A DNA stretch of 9,164 nucleotides from an uncultured Lachnospiraceae bacterium (GTDB taxonomy: Bacteria; Bacillota; Clostridia; Lachnospirales; Lachnospiraceae), in the NCBI GenBank assembly GCA_910585605.1, contig CAJUFL010000089.1:1-9164 (forward strand), given 5' to 3'. The position numbers were made by a program, and so were the translations under genes. The notes beneath the pieces are model-generated. The model had not been told where the DNA came from. It was given only the letters and a program-made list of their open reading frames with translations, and searched no databases. Positions 1 to 5,349 of the stretch are shown here, in pieces (the first letter of the stretch is position 1; each line of letters opens with the position of its first letter).

Positions 1-2
1 CC

Positions 3-1679
3 GCCAACGGCTTTGATATTATGTCAATCTTCCGTGATGTGATAAACGAGTGGTATGTTGCCGACACCAGCCGCAAAATCAAGACCGTTTTCAAGTCGAG
101 AATGGAAAAGGGCTTGCGCTGTTCCGGGAGTGTCTGCTATGGCTACCGCGCTTCCAAAGAGGACAAGGGCGAGTGGGTAATTGACGAGGAAGCCGCCGCC
201 GTTGTGCGCCGTATCTTCCACAGCGTCCTTGCCGGGGAAACCATAGCCAGTATCGCAAGGGAACTCCGCGCCGAGAAAATCCCTATCCCGTCCGAGCATT
301 GGAAACGGACAGGCGAGCCAGTCCGGGCGGCAAAATACGCAGACCCCTACGCATGGTCAGCGACCACAATCGGCTACATACTGAAACGCCCGGAATACAC
401 AGGGCGCAAGGTATTGGGAAAGACCGTATGCGAGAACTACAAGACCAAAAGCACCCGCAAGACCGCGCCGGAGGAACAGCACGTTTTCGAGGGGGCAATC
501 CCCGCCATTGTGGACGGGGAAACATGGCAGACCGTACAGAAGATACGGGAAACCGTGCGCCGCGCACCCAAGCTGCAGAACGCCCCGAACCGCTTGACCG
601 GGCTTCTCTATTGCGCTGATTGCGGTTCAAAACTAACACACCGCTACAACCTTGTGCAAGGGAAATGGATTGAGGACGCTTTTATCTGTTCCAGCTACCG
701 CCAGCTTACCCGCGACTGTACCATGCACTATATCCCCACAGCGAAGATTGAAGCCGCTATCCTTGCCGTTATCCAGCGCGTGAGCTGGTATGTGCAGAAC
801 AATGAAAAGGAGTTTACGGAGCGTGTGCGGGAAGCGTCCGATCACCAGCAGGAGCAGACCGTCAAGGAGTGCAAAAGAAAGATAAGCAAGGCACAGAAAC
901 GGCATAAGGAGCTTGACGGGCTTGTGAAAAAGCTGTATGAGGGCAACGCCACAGGCAAGATACCCGACAAGCACTTTTCCCGGCTTCTTGCCGAATATGA
1001 CGAAGAACAGACCGGGCTGGAAACGTCCATAGAGGAATGGCAAAGGCAGATTGAGAGCTGGAACGCCGACAGACTGAAAACAGACCAGTTTATCCAGCTT
1101 GTGAAACGCTATACGGATTTTTCGGAGCTTACAACACCCATGCTCAATGAGTTTATCGAGAAAGTGGTTGTGCATGAGGGCGAGGGGCAGGGGAATGACC
1201 GCCGCCAGCGGATAGACATCTATCTGAACTTTATCGGCGCATTTGAAGTACCCGCCCATATCGTCACCCCGTCCGAGGTAGAGGAACACCGCCGCCAGCA
1301 GGAAGAACAGGCGGCAAAGGAAGCCCGCTCAAAGGAACTTGCAAAGGCGCGGTACGAGAAGCGCAAGGCAGATAAGCGGGAATTTACCGCAAGGAAGAAA
1401 GCCGGGCTTCTCACCCCGGAGGAACTGGAAGCGGAGGAAAAGCGGCTTGCACACAACCGGGAATGGCAAAAGGAATGGCGGGAGAAACGCAAAGCCAGTG
1501 AGCCGGAGAAGCCCCGGAAAAAGTCATTAACGGAGCTTGTCGAACTCCAAAAGACCGGGGCAGACCTCACGCCGGAGGAAACGGAGCGGCTTGCGGCACA
1601 CCGCCGGAAGAAAGCCGACCAGCAGAAAGCGTGGCGAGAGAGAAAGAAAGCCGGGCAGACGGAGGAAAAAGTCAGTTAG
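3..1679 (+). CDS. Large serine recombinase, C-terminal part (5' end outside window)
   Basis: Integrase/excisionase of the large serine recombinase family (TndX/TnpX-like), which recombines att sites of ICEs by double-strand cleavage. The frame is open from base 3, so the ATG at 21 is internal and the N-terminal catalytic Ser domain lies upstream of the window. Numbering from that Met: the Recombinase domain spans about 25-180 (GYR... to ...PEYTGRKV). A zinc-ribbon domain follows with Cys198, Cys201, Cys223 and Cys233. A coiled-coil stretch runs at about 255-350, and a DUF4368-type segment at about 355-408 includes YTDFSELT and DIYLNFIGAF. The tail from 418 is very rich in Lys, Arg and Glu, with two related units at about 461-492 and 513-545 (LTPEE...KEWREKRKA / LTPEE...KAWRERKKAG). 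GC-richer than the DNA that follows. In many Firmicutes elements such a gene sits at the element end, so an element boundary may lie shortly downstream. Confidence 0.93.
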   Translation, partial: ANGFDIMSIFRDVINEWYVADTSRKIKTVFKSRMEKGLRCSGSVCYGYRASKEDKGEWVIDEEAAAVVRRIFHSVLAGETIASIARELRAEKIPIPSEHWKRTGEPVRAAKYADPYAWSATTIGYILKRPEYTGRKVLGKTVCENYKTKSTRKTAPEEQHVFEGAIPAIVDGETWQTVQKIRETVRRAPKLQNAPNRLTGLLYCADCGSKLTHRYNLVQGKWIEDAFICSSYRQLTRDCTMHYIPTAKIEAAILAVIQRVSWYVQNNEKEFTERVREASDHQQEQTVKECKRKISKAQKRHKELDGLVKKLYEGNATGKIPDKHFSRLLAEYDEEQTGLETSIEEWQRQIESWNADRLKTDQFIQLVKRYTDFSELTTPMLNEFIEKVVVHEGEGQGNDRRQRIDIYLNFIGAFEVPAHIVTPSEVEEHRRQQEEQAAKEARSKELAKARYEKRKADKREFTARKKAGLLTPEELEAEEKRLAHNREWQKEWREKRKASEPEKPRKKSLTELVELQKTGADLTPEETERLAAHRRKKADQQKAWRERKKAGQTEEKVS

Positions 1680-1717
1680 CAGGAAAACGGAATAGCTTGT
1701 AGGGCAAAAGCAAAGCA

Positions 1718-1834
1718 TTATGGAAATGTGCATAACAGGCTATTCCGTCATGGATAACTCTGTTCACAGCACATGGAAAAGCTAAAGTGCAGCTTTCCCA
1801 CGTCCTGCAAACAGAGTTACCCACAATTCCATAA
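1718..1834. repeat. Nested inverted repeat, 117 bases
   Basis: Three concentric arm pairs: 1718-1730 with 1822-1834 (12 of 13 bases pair), 1755-1764 with 1810-1819 (TAACTCTGTT / AACAGAGTTA, perfect), and an inner pair 1775-1783 with 1791-1799 (GGAAAAGCT / AGCTTTCCC, one bulged base). No T-tract follows, so it is not a simple terminator. Possible roles are an element end, a transfer origin or a replication origin; the sequence alone does not decide. Confidence 0.75.
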
Positions 1835-1954
1835 GACAGCCAGTTATATGAAGAACTATTTCCCTTAAATAAGCCCTTTCTTCCTTGTTTTTTGATAGTT
1901 TGATTATATCATACTATGGATAACTTCGCAAGACATTTTTTGAGAGCATAATCA

Positions 1955-1991
1955 AGAGGGATTGCAGAAAAGTGCATTCTACAATCCCTCT
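1955..1991. repeat. Strong hairpin
   Basis: Perfect 10-bp arms AGAGGGATTG (1955-1964) and CAATCCCTCT (1982-1991), extended inward after one mismatch by AGAA/TTCT around a 7-base loop. It has no immediate T-tract on either strand, so intrinsic termination is uncertain. It lies downstream of the minus-strand recombinase gene and could protect the 3' end of its transcript. Confidence 0.55.
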
Positions 1992-2023
1992 ATCCCTATC
2001 TTGTATGTGGCTGTTTCCGTTCC

Positions 2024-2090
2024 GTCAAGTAACTTTCGCGGCATAAAATCGGCTAAAGTACAGCCGAATTTATTCCACGGTTTACTTGAC
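2024..2090. repeat. 67-base nested inverted repeat beside recombinase stop codon
   Basis: Outer arms GTCAAGTAA (2024-2032) and TTACTTGAC (2082-2090) pair perfectly. Middle arms 2037-2047 and 2069-2079 pair at 9 of 11 positions. Inner arms TCGGCT (2049-2054) and AGCCGA (2062-2067) pair perfectly around a 7-base loop. The structure ends four bases before the stop codon of the minus-strand tyrosine recombinase gene. There is no clean T-tract. It is a candidate recombination site, a folded single-strand origin, or an RNA 3' structure. Confidence 0.65.
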
Positions 2091-2094
2091 CTCA

Positions 2095-3036
2095 CTACTT
2101 TTTCAGATAATGACAAATAGCTGTATCTATTCTGTTATGTCCTAGCATTCTCGAAATTATGTATATATCATCACGTTTAAATACATTATTATCTCTATCT
2201 TTGTATATGTCTCTCTGGACTTCTTTAGTCACTTTCATTCCGTCTTTATTTACTGAGGTTCGGTATTCTTTTCTAGGCGGTTCATGGTTCAATAAGAATG
2301 TTCTAAGTTCATCATCTCGTTGTATGTCTTGATAAAGACTATAGGCATATTCTTTTCTAAGAGCATGAATATCCATGTTACTAGGCACATCTTCTAATAC
2401 CTTGTCTTGACCGCTTTCTTTGGCTCTCTGGACGATTTTAAGCACGTCCTGCATATATTCTTGCCTAACGTATGTTAAACGGTCTCTACCGCCCTTAGAT
2501 TGCGTGAAATTGACATATAATTTGCCATCCTGCATTTTGAAATCATCCACTTTTAATTTTTCTATATCGGCTCTTCGACCACCAGTTGCCAGCGCAATTA
2601 TATACACGTCTTTATACTTTCCGTCTCGGGCAAAATGAACATTTCTATCATGTCGGCTTCTCTCTATATTGTGTATATCTCTTTTAGGCATATCCATTTT
2701 TATTGGCTCACCATATAACATTCCTAAAGCCGATTTTTCCATTTTTACCGTCCAGACAGAACAGCCTTTATCTAGTCTTTCTTGTAAATATTCTTGTGTG
2801 TATTGCTTTACATCATCTATGCTTTTTGCCTTTTTGATTCCTTTTTCATTTTCTAACCAATCGGCATATTTTAAGCATTCTTTTTTATATGTTTTATAAG
2901 TTTCTTCGCCGTATATTTTATAACTAGATTGTCCAAAATCCAAATCTTTTTTTGCTTCATGCTTTGATTTTCCAAACGCAATTTTGCTTACTAAATTATC
3001 TTTTATAAGTAAATGTATATTTGTATTTTTTTGCAT
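2095..3036 (-). CDS. Tyrosine recombinase / site-specific integrase (first copy)
   Basis: Phage-integrase-family DNA breaking-rejoining enzyme, 313 aa, apparently complete. An N-terminal core-binding region occupies about 36-110. The catalytic residues can be placed: Arg154 (ATGGRR), Lys181 (QSKGG), His224 and Arg227 (HALR), His300 (LGHNR), and nucleophile Tyr310, three residues from the C-terminus. The stretch between HALR and GHNR is about 73 residues, much longer than usual, and is highly charged. A GAAAGGGA ribosome binding sequence precedes the start by about 11 bases. It is the most downstream gene of the minus-strand replicon block, separated from the rep operon by a terminator and about 500 bases of structured DNA. 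It may integrate or excise the element or resolve replicon multimers. Long inverted repeats lie on both sides. No Xis-like gene is next to it. Confidence 0.88.
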   Translation of the reverse strand: MQKNTNIHLLIKDNLVSKIAFGKSKHEAKKDLDFGQSSYKIYGEETYKTYKKECLKYADWLENEKGIKKAKSIDDVKQYTQEYLQERLDKGCSVWTVKMEKSALGMLYGEPIKMDMPKRDIHNIERSRHDRNVHFARDGKYKDVYIIALATGGRRADIEKLKVDDFKMQDGKLYVNFTQSKGGRDRLTYVRQEYMQDVLKIVQRAKESGQDKVLEDVPSNMDIHALRKEYAYSLYQDIQRDDELRTFLLNHEPPRKEYRTSVNKDGMKVTKEVQRDIYKDRDNNVFKRDDIYIISRMLGHNRIDTAICHYLKK

Positions 3037-3430
3037 TTATGCTCATTCCCTTTCTAAATTTTTGTATTTGTTAAGAACCTAAATAGGTTTTACTTCCGAC
3101 TTTTTTTAAATGCTGTCTTCTGCATTTTCCTTGTCCTTCCTTTAACAATTTGTTGCACACGGACTTATATCTGCCTAATTGCAACATATTGTTTTTTGTT
3201 ATCCTTGCTTTCAATTTAACGTTACTTTTTCGGCTATCCTTCCTTGATTTTTCCACTGCTTTTCTGCCGAACATTTTTTATAAAGACGTTGTTTGCCGTC
3301 TCATACTTTACTTAAAATTGTTTTGTTGCCCTCTAAAAAATTATAAAAACTCGCAACACTTTTTGTTTTTAGCTTTACTTTAAAATATTATACTTACTAA
3401 CTATATTGTAACTCTCTTTTTTGCTAAATC

Positions 3431-3483
3431 CAAATTTTGCTCGTTTACGAGTACATAAATGTTCTCGTAACCAACAAAATTTG
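3431..3483. repeat. Nested inverted repeat containing a tyrosine-recombinase-like core site
   Basis: Outer arms CAAATTTTG (3431-3439) and CAAAATTTG (3475-3483) pair perfectly. Inside, two 11-bp arms, TTTACGAGTAC (3444-3454) and GTTCTCGTAAC (3461-3471), flank the 6-base centre ATAAAT (3455-3460); the arms match in inverted orientation at 9 of 11 positions. Two 11-bp arms around a 6-bp centre is the layout of dif-like and other tyrosine recombinase core sites. It lies between the rep operon terminator and the first recombinase gene. Enzyme assignment is inference. Confidence 0.6.
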
Positions 3484-3505
3484 TGGTATATCTCTATTTT
3501 TCAGC

Positions 3506-3540
3506 ATAATAAAAGAGGGCTTTTTCTTGCCCTCTTTCTT
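3506..3540 (-). terminator. Intrinsic terminator of the copG-rep operon
   Basis: Perfect 9-bp arms AAAGAGGGC (3512-3520) and GCCCTCTTT (3529-3537) around an 8-base loop, just past the stop codon of the last operon gene. Read on the minus strand the hairpin is followed by TTTTATT. Confidence 0.85.
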
Positions 3541-3544
3541 ATCA

Positions 3545-3787
3545 TTATTCAGTTGTAGTAAAATCTTTTATAGAGATATTTATGTATTTTCCAATGTCGA
3601 GATTTAATTCAAAATTGGCGATTGTACCTCTTTTGTATCTATCAAAATTTTCGACATTCCAGTCCAGTAGTTCGGTTGATTTTCCTGTTTCATCTTCTAC
3701 ACGGACGATTAAATATTCCTTATTAGTTTTGTTAGAAATCTTTTTTTCCTTGCCACGGATTTCTAAATCTTTTGCGGTTACTATCAT
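3545..3787 (-). CDS. Small protein coupled to Rep, possible OB-fold ssDNA-binding protein
   Basis: 80-residue protein of uncertain function. Its ATG overlaps the rep stop codon in an ATGA arrangement (3784-3787), which indicates translational coupling, and a terminator follows directly, so it is the last gene of the copG-rep operon. Alternating hydrophobic stretches (YLIVRVEDETG about 25-35, IANFELNLDIGKYINISIKDF about 56-76) suggest a small beta-barrel, and the composition resembles short OB-fold ssDNA-binding proteins of phages and elements. A single-strand binder would make sense beside a rolling-circle initiator, which generates ssDNA. No signature residues confirm this; the OB-fold idea is inference. 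It could equally be an accessory replication or copy-control protein. The gene itself is well supported by context. Confidence 0.75.
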   Translation of the reverse strand: MIVTAKDLEIRGKEKKISNKTNKEYLIVRVEDETGKSTELLDWNVENFDRYKRGTIANFELNLDIGKYINISIKDFTTTE

Positions 3788-4371
3788 AATTTTAGATTCC
3801 TTTCCTTTTCTGTTTGTGTTGCTAATGACATAATGACTGAATGTATGTAATATGAATTTGTCTTTAATGCACTGAATAGGTCACTATGTTCTTTTATTAT
3901 TAAGTCTGCCACTTCATGGAAATATGTTATTCTTTTATCTAGTATTATTTGTGTTAATTCAATGAGATTGGCTTCATCTTCTTTTTCTTTTTCACCATTC
4001 TGACGGCAGCATTCTTTGTAGTTTGCGCCGCTTATTTCTTTTACATCTTCTTTGCTATATTGTGCTTTTTCGGGGTCATCTATGTGACATAAATAACGAC
4101 TGTATGCGCCCAAACTATGAAGTGGAATTGTACCGACGCCGCCGAAAATTTCTATTATTTCCGTTACCTGCTTAGGACTTTTTAATGATTCAAAAATTAG
4201 TATTACGTGGTAGTGCGGCTTTTTTGGATTTCCCTCTTTGTTTATATCTTTATCGTGGAGGGGCGATATTAACGCTTGTATGTGTTGTTCTTCTAGTTTC
4301 TCTATCCAATCGCTGGGCGCACTTTCGGGGTATACGATTGTGGCGAAGTGGGTATTACGTGTTGTTGCCAT
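3784..4371 (-). CDS. repB: Rolling-circle replication initiator, pMV158 RepB type (Rep_2)
   Basis: HUH-type nickase that starts leading-strand rolling-circle replication at the double-strand origin. 195 aa, close to the roughly 210 aa of pMV158 RepB. The N-terminus has the family signature YPESxPSDW (14-22), the metal ligands His39 and Asp42 in SPLHDKD, the HUH pair His53 and His55 in KPHYHV, and a catalytic Tyr93 in the YLCH context corresponding to the RepB Y-L-T-H motif. No helicase domain is attached, so it is a plasmid-type initiator rather than a long Rep. Residues from about 120 would form the oligomerisation domain. The start overlaps the end of the copG-like gene by 17 bases and lacks a good ribosome binding site, so translation probably depends on coupling to copG; the dyad CACATTATGTG (4389-4399) lies just ahead of the start. 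Some integrative mobilizable elements use Rep-related proteins as relaxases, which is the main alternative role. Confidence 0.93.
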   Translation of the reverse strand: MATTRNTHFATIVYPESAPSDWIEKLEEQHIQALISPLHDKDINKEGNPKKPHYHVILIFESLKSPKQVTEIIEIFGGVGTIPLHSLGAYSRYLCHIDDPEKAQYSKEDVKEISGANYKECCRQNGEKEKEDEANLIELTQIILDKRITYFHEVADLIIKEHSDLFSALKTNSYYIHSVIMSLATQTEKERNLKL

Positions 4372-4579
4372 TTGTTGTTTCTGTTGACCACATTATGTGC
4401 GCTTGATTATTGATTATTGATTCTAATGGGGGTGTCGTAGTACCCCCATTAGTTGGGTCTTGCTTGATAAGATTTCTTATGTATTCGCTCACGCTAATTT
4501 GACTTTTATCTGCATTTTCACGAATTATTTTACTTTCAATTTCATTCAAGCGGACGGTCACTTTCTGAACTCTATTCAT
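4355..4579 (-). CDS. copG: CopG-like ribbon-helix-helix repressor with extended C-terminal tail
   Basis: Probable copy-number repressor, first gene of the rep operon, as copG is in pMV158. Residues 4-11 (VQKVTVRL) form the DNA-binding beta-strand, 12-23 the first helix, and 29-40 (VSEYIRNLIK) the second helix. CopG of pMV158 is 45 residues; this protein is 74. The surplus, from about residue 42, is Thr/Asn/Pro-rich and is encoded by the replication-origin hairpin (residues 43-53) and iterons (53-59), so its sequence is probably dictated by origin function. AAGGAG (complement of 4590-4595) precedes the ATG by 10 bases. An inverted repeat between promoter and start is the likely operator. RHH proteins of this kind also serve as relaxosome accessory factors, but the next gene being repB favours CopG. 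Confidence 0.82.
   Translation of the reverse strand: MNRVQKVTVRLNEIESKIIRENADKSQISVSEYIRNLIKQDPTNGGTTTPPLESIINNQAHIMWSTETTNGNNT
4403..4423. repeat. Three 7-bp iterons, candidate Rep-binding (bind) locus
   Basis: Head-to-tail TTGATTA, TTGATTA, TTGATTC directly adjoining the origin hairpin, on its 3' side on the nicked strand. Rep-binding direct repeats near the nick hairpin are a feature of pMV158-family origins. They are read as codons for Glu-Ser-Ile-Ile-Asn-Asn-Gln in the copG-like gene. Confidence 0.75.
4423..4452 (-). other. dso: Double-strand origin hairpin with pMV158-type nick site
   Basis: Perfect 11-bp arms CTAATGGGGGT (4423-4433) and ACCCCCATTAG (4442-4452) expose an 8-base loop. 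On the minus strand, the coding strand of rep, the loop reads ACTACGAC, preceded by T, giving TACTACG/AC. That is the RepB nick sequence of the pMV158 family, in the expected G-run/C-run hairpin. Nicking is predicted between 4436 and 4435 on the minus strand. The whole structure is inside the copG-like coding region. Confidence 0.88.
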
Positions 4580-4606
4580 CAGAAATTTTCTCCTTTTTAA
4601 GATTTA

Positions 4607-4628
4607 ATGTAAGTCATTTGTCTTACAT
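4607..4628. promoter_or_regulatory. Inverted-repeat operator of the copG-rep operon
   Basis: ATGTAAG (4607-4613) and CTTACAT (4622-4628) form a perfect 7-bp dyad with 8-base spacing, placed between the -10 element and the ribosome binding site of the copG-like gene. This is where an autoregulating RHH repressor would bind. The binding protein is inferred from position. Confidence 0.6.
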
Positions 4629-4636
4629 CTGTATAT

Positions 4637-4665
4637 ATTGTATCTCACCATTTTCCAATATCCAA
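4637..4665 (-). promoter_or_regulatory. Promoter of the copG-rep operon
   Basis: On the minus strand: -35 TTGGAT (complement of 4660-4665), 17-base spacer, -10 TACAAT (complement of 4637-4642). The proposed operator starts nine bases downstream of the -10, so a bound repressor would block initiation. Confidence 0.6.
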
Positions 4666-4710
4666 ATTTTTCTATAAACATTCTATTAAATATTTATAAA
4701 CTTTTTATAA

Positions 4711-4737
4711 ACAAAAAGAACACTGTTTCCAGTGTCC
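4711..4737 (-). terminator. Intrinsic terminator of the XRE regulator gene
   Basis: Minus-strand hairpin with 8-bp stem (GGACACTG / CAGTGTTC, one G-U pair) and a GAAA tetraloop, followed by TTTTTGTTTAT. It starts three bases after the regulator's stop codon and separates that gene from the rep promoter. Confidence 0.85.
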
Positions 4738-4739
4738 TA

Positions 4740-4946
4740 TTATTGCTCATCTGGTATAAATTCCAGAATATCATTTGGTTTGCAATTTAGAATATTACAA
4801 AGACGCTCTAACGTGTAGACGGTAATTCCTTTATTGTGCTTCAGATTGTTTATTGTCCGTGGGTTTATGCCATGTGTTTCAATGAGCGTATAGGTAGTAA
4901 TCCCTTGCTTTTCCATGGTATTCCAAAGCGGCTTGTAACTAACCAT
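4740..4946 (-). CDS. XRE/Cro-CI family transcriptional regulator
   Basis: 68-residue single-domain HTH protein. The start at 4946 is preferred over an upstream in-frame ATG at 4982 because GGAGAGGTGATG sits just before it. A Cro/CI-type fold covers almost the whole protein: helix 2-helix 3 around TTYTLIETHGINPRTINNLKHNKG (17-40) and the family-typical LERLCNILNCKPNDILEFIP (46-65). There is no room for an effector domain, so it probably acts as a dimeric repressor. It is transcribed divergently from the DUF6809-like gene, and the two share about 110 bases with paired direct repeats, suggesting control of both. Likely role: regulating element genes or its own expression. Targets cannot be read from the sequence. 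Confidence 0.88.
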   Translation of the reverse strand: MVSYKPLWNTMEKQGITTYTLIETHGINPRTINNLKHNKGITVYTLERLCNILNCKPNDILEFIPDEQ

Positions 4947-4990
4947 TTCATCACCTCTCCATAAAATTATTATGGATTGCAAAGTTTTAC

Positions 4991-5041
4991 TTGCATATAC
5001 TTACAAATGTATCTATACTGAAATATGTATCTATAAGCAAA
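4991..5041. promoter_or_regulatory. Overlapping divergent promoters with direct repeats
   Basis: Plus strand: TTGCAT (4991-4996), 17 bases, TATACT (5014-5019), upstream of the DUF6809-like gene. Minus strand: TTGCTT (complement of 5036-5041), 17 bases, TATAGA, upstream of the XRE gene. TGTATCTATA occurs at 5008-5017 and 5026-5035; the first overlaps the plus -10 and the second the minus spacer. These are candidate XRE operators acting on both genes. Confidence 0.5.
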
Positions 5042-5058
5042 TACGAGAGGAGAATAAC

Positions 5059-5334
5059 ATGAAAGAACAAGATTTTATGGAGCAACTACTAAATCCCTTT
5101 GTAACAGACAGACTAGCAGAGGTCTATGCAAATGATTCAGAATATCAAAACCTAATAAAAGAAGAGGATTTGATATATCAGAAATTATCCGATGAACTAC
5201 CAGACGAACAAGCAGACGAATTAGAACGTTATTTTGAAGCAGTTAGTTCAACATCATCACGGAAAGAAACATTAACATATGTTCAAGGAATGAAAGATTT
5301 GCTTACTCTGTTAAAATCTTTATCCAAGAAATAA
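5059..5334 (+). CDS. Small DUF6809-like helical protein
   Basis: 91-residue acidic, mostly helical protein of unknown function. The start at 5059 is chosen because AGAGGAG (5045-5051) lies seven bases upstream; an earlier in-frame ATG at 4972 would run through the divergent promoter region. The shape, with a short N-terminal helix, a repeated Asp/Glu-rich helical middle (DSEYQNLIKEEDLIYQKLSDEL) and a final YVQGMKDLLTLLKSL helix, matches the small DUF6809 proteins common in Firmicutes mobile elements, often next to XRE regulators. No catalytic motif is visible. A strong terminator follows, so it is monocistronic. The family assignment is from memory of its general pattern and is moderate. Confidence 0.75.
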   Translation: MKEQDFMEQLLNPFVTDRLAEVYANDSEYQNLIKEEDLIYQKLSDELPDEQADELERYFEAVSSTSSRKETLTYVQGMKDLLTLLKSLSKK

Positions 5335-5349
5335 AGCTATTAAATTATT

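Larger units (their letters stand above)
1680..2094. other. Gene-free spacer rich in inverted repeats
   Basis: No convincing coding region. The stretch holds four separate dyads: a long nested inverted repeat (1718-1834), an A+T dyad of two 10-bp arms around TAT (1895-1917, 9 of 10 matching), a strong hairpin (1955-1991), and a 67-base nested inverted repeat ending at 2090, four bases before the stop codon of the recombinase gene on the minus strand. DnaA-box-like motifs occur at 1727-1735 (minus strand TTATGCACA, fits TTATNCACA) and 1817-1825 (TTACCCACA, one mismatch). GC-rich sequence gives way to AT-rich sequence around 1850. This is the junction between the serine-recombinase element and the rolling-circle block. 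Confidence 0.7.
3037..3544. other. AT-rich structured spacer, candidate recombination site / single-strand origin / leader
   Basis: No convincing gene, although a basic 67-codon frame lacking a ribosome binding site crosses it on the minus strand (3071-3274). It holds several hairpins: AACCTA-AA-TAGGTT (3077-3090), AAATGC/GCATTT (3108-3127), a 12-bp arm pair with one mismatch (3146-3157 with 3180-3191), AGACG/CGTCT (3284-3301), and the nested site at 3431-3483. An 11-codon minus-strand frame starting MQKTAFKK, preceded by AAGGAAGGACAAGG, overlaps the second hairpin and could be a leader peptide. Density of folding in a rolling-circle replicon suggests a lagging-strand origin or a regulated 5' leader for the recombinase. 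Confidence 0.5.

Noticed and set aside
633..1289. 218-codon minus-strand frame opposite the serine recombinase
   Set aside because: The plus strand encodes recognisable zinc-ribbon and DUF4368 segments over the same bases; the opposite frame has low-complexity hydrophobic sequence and no motif.
3071..3274. 67-codon very basic open frame on the minus strand
   Set aside because: No ribosome binding site, lies across several hairpins, and its Lys/Arg/Asn-rich composition is what AT-rich non-coding DNA gives in this frame. I recognise no family.
4491..4496. TAGCGT on the minus strand, identical to the CS-6 motif of ssoA-type single-strand origins
   Set aside because: It falls in the second-helix codons of the copG-like gene, with no surrounding long hairpin or RS-B-like site, so a chance hexamer is more likely.
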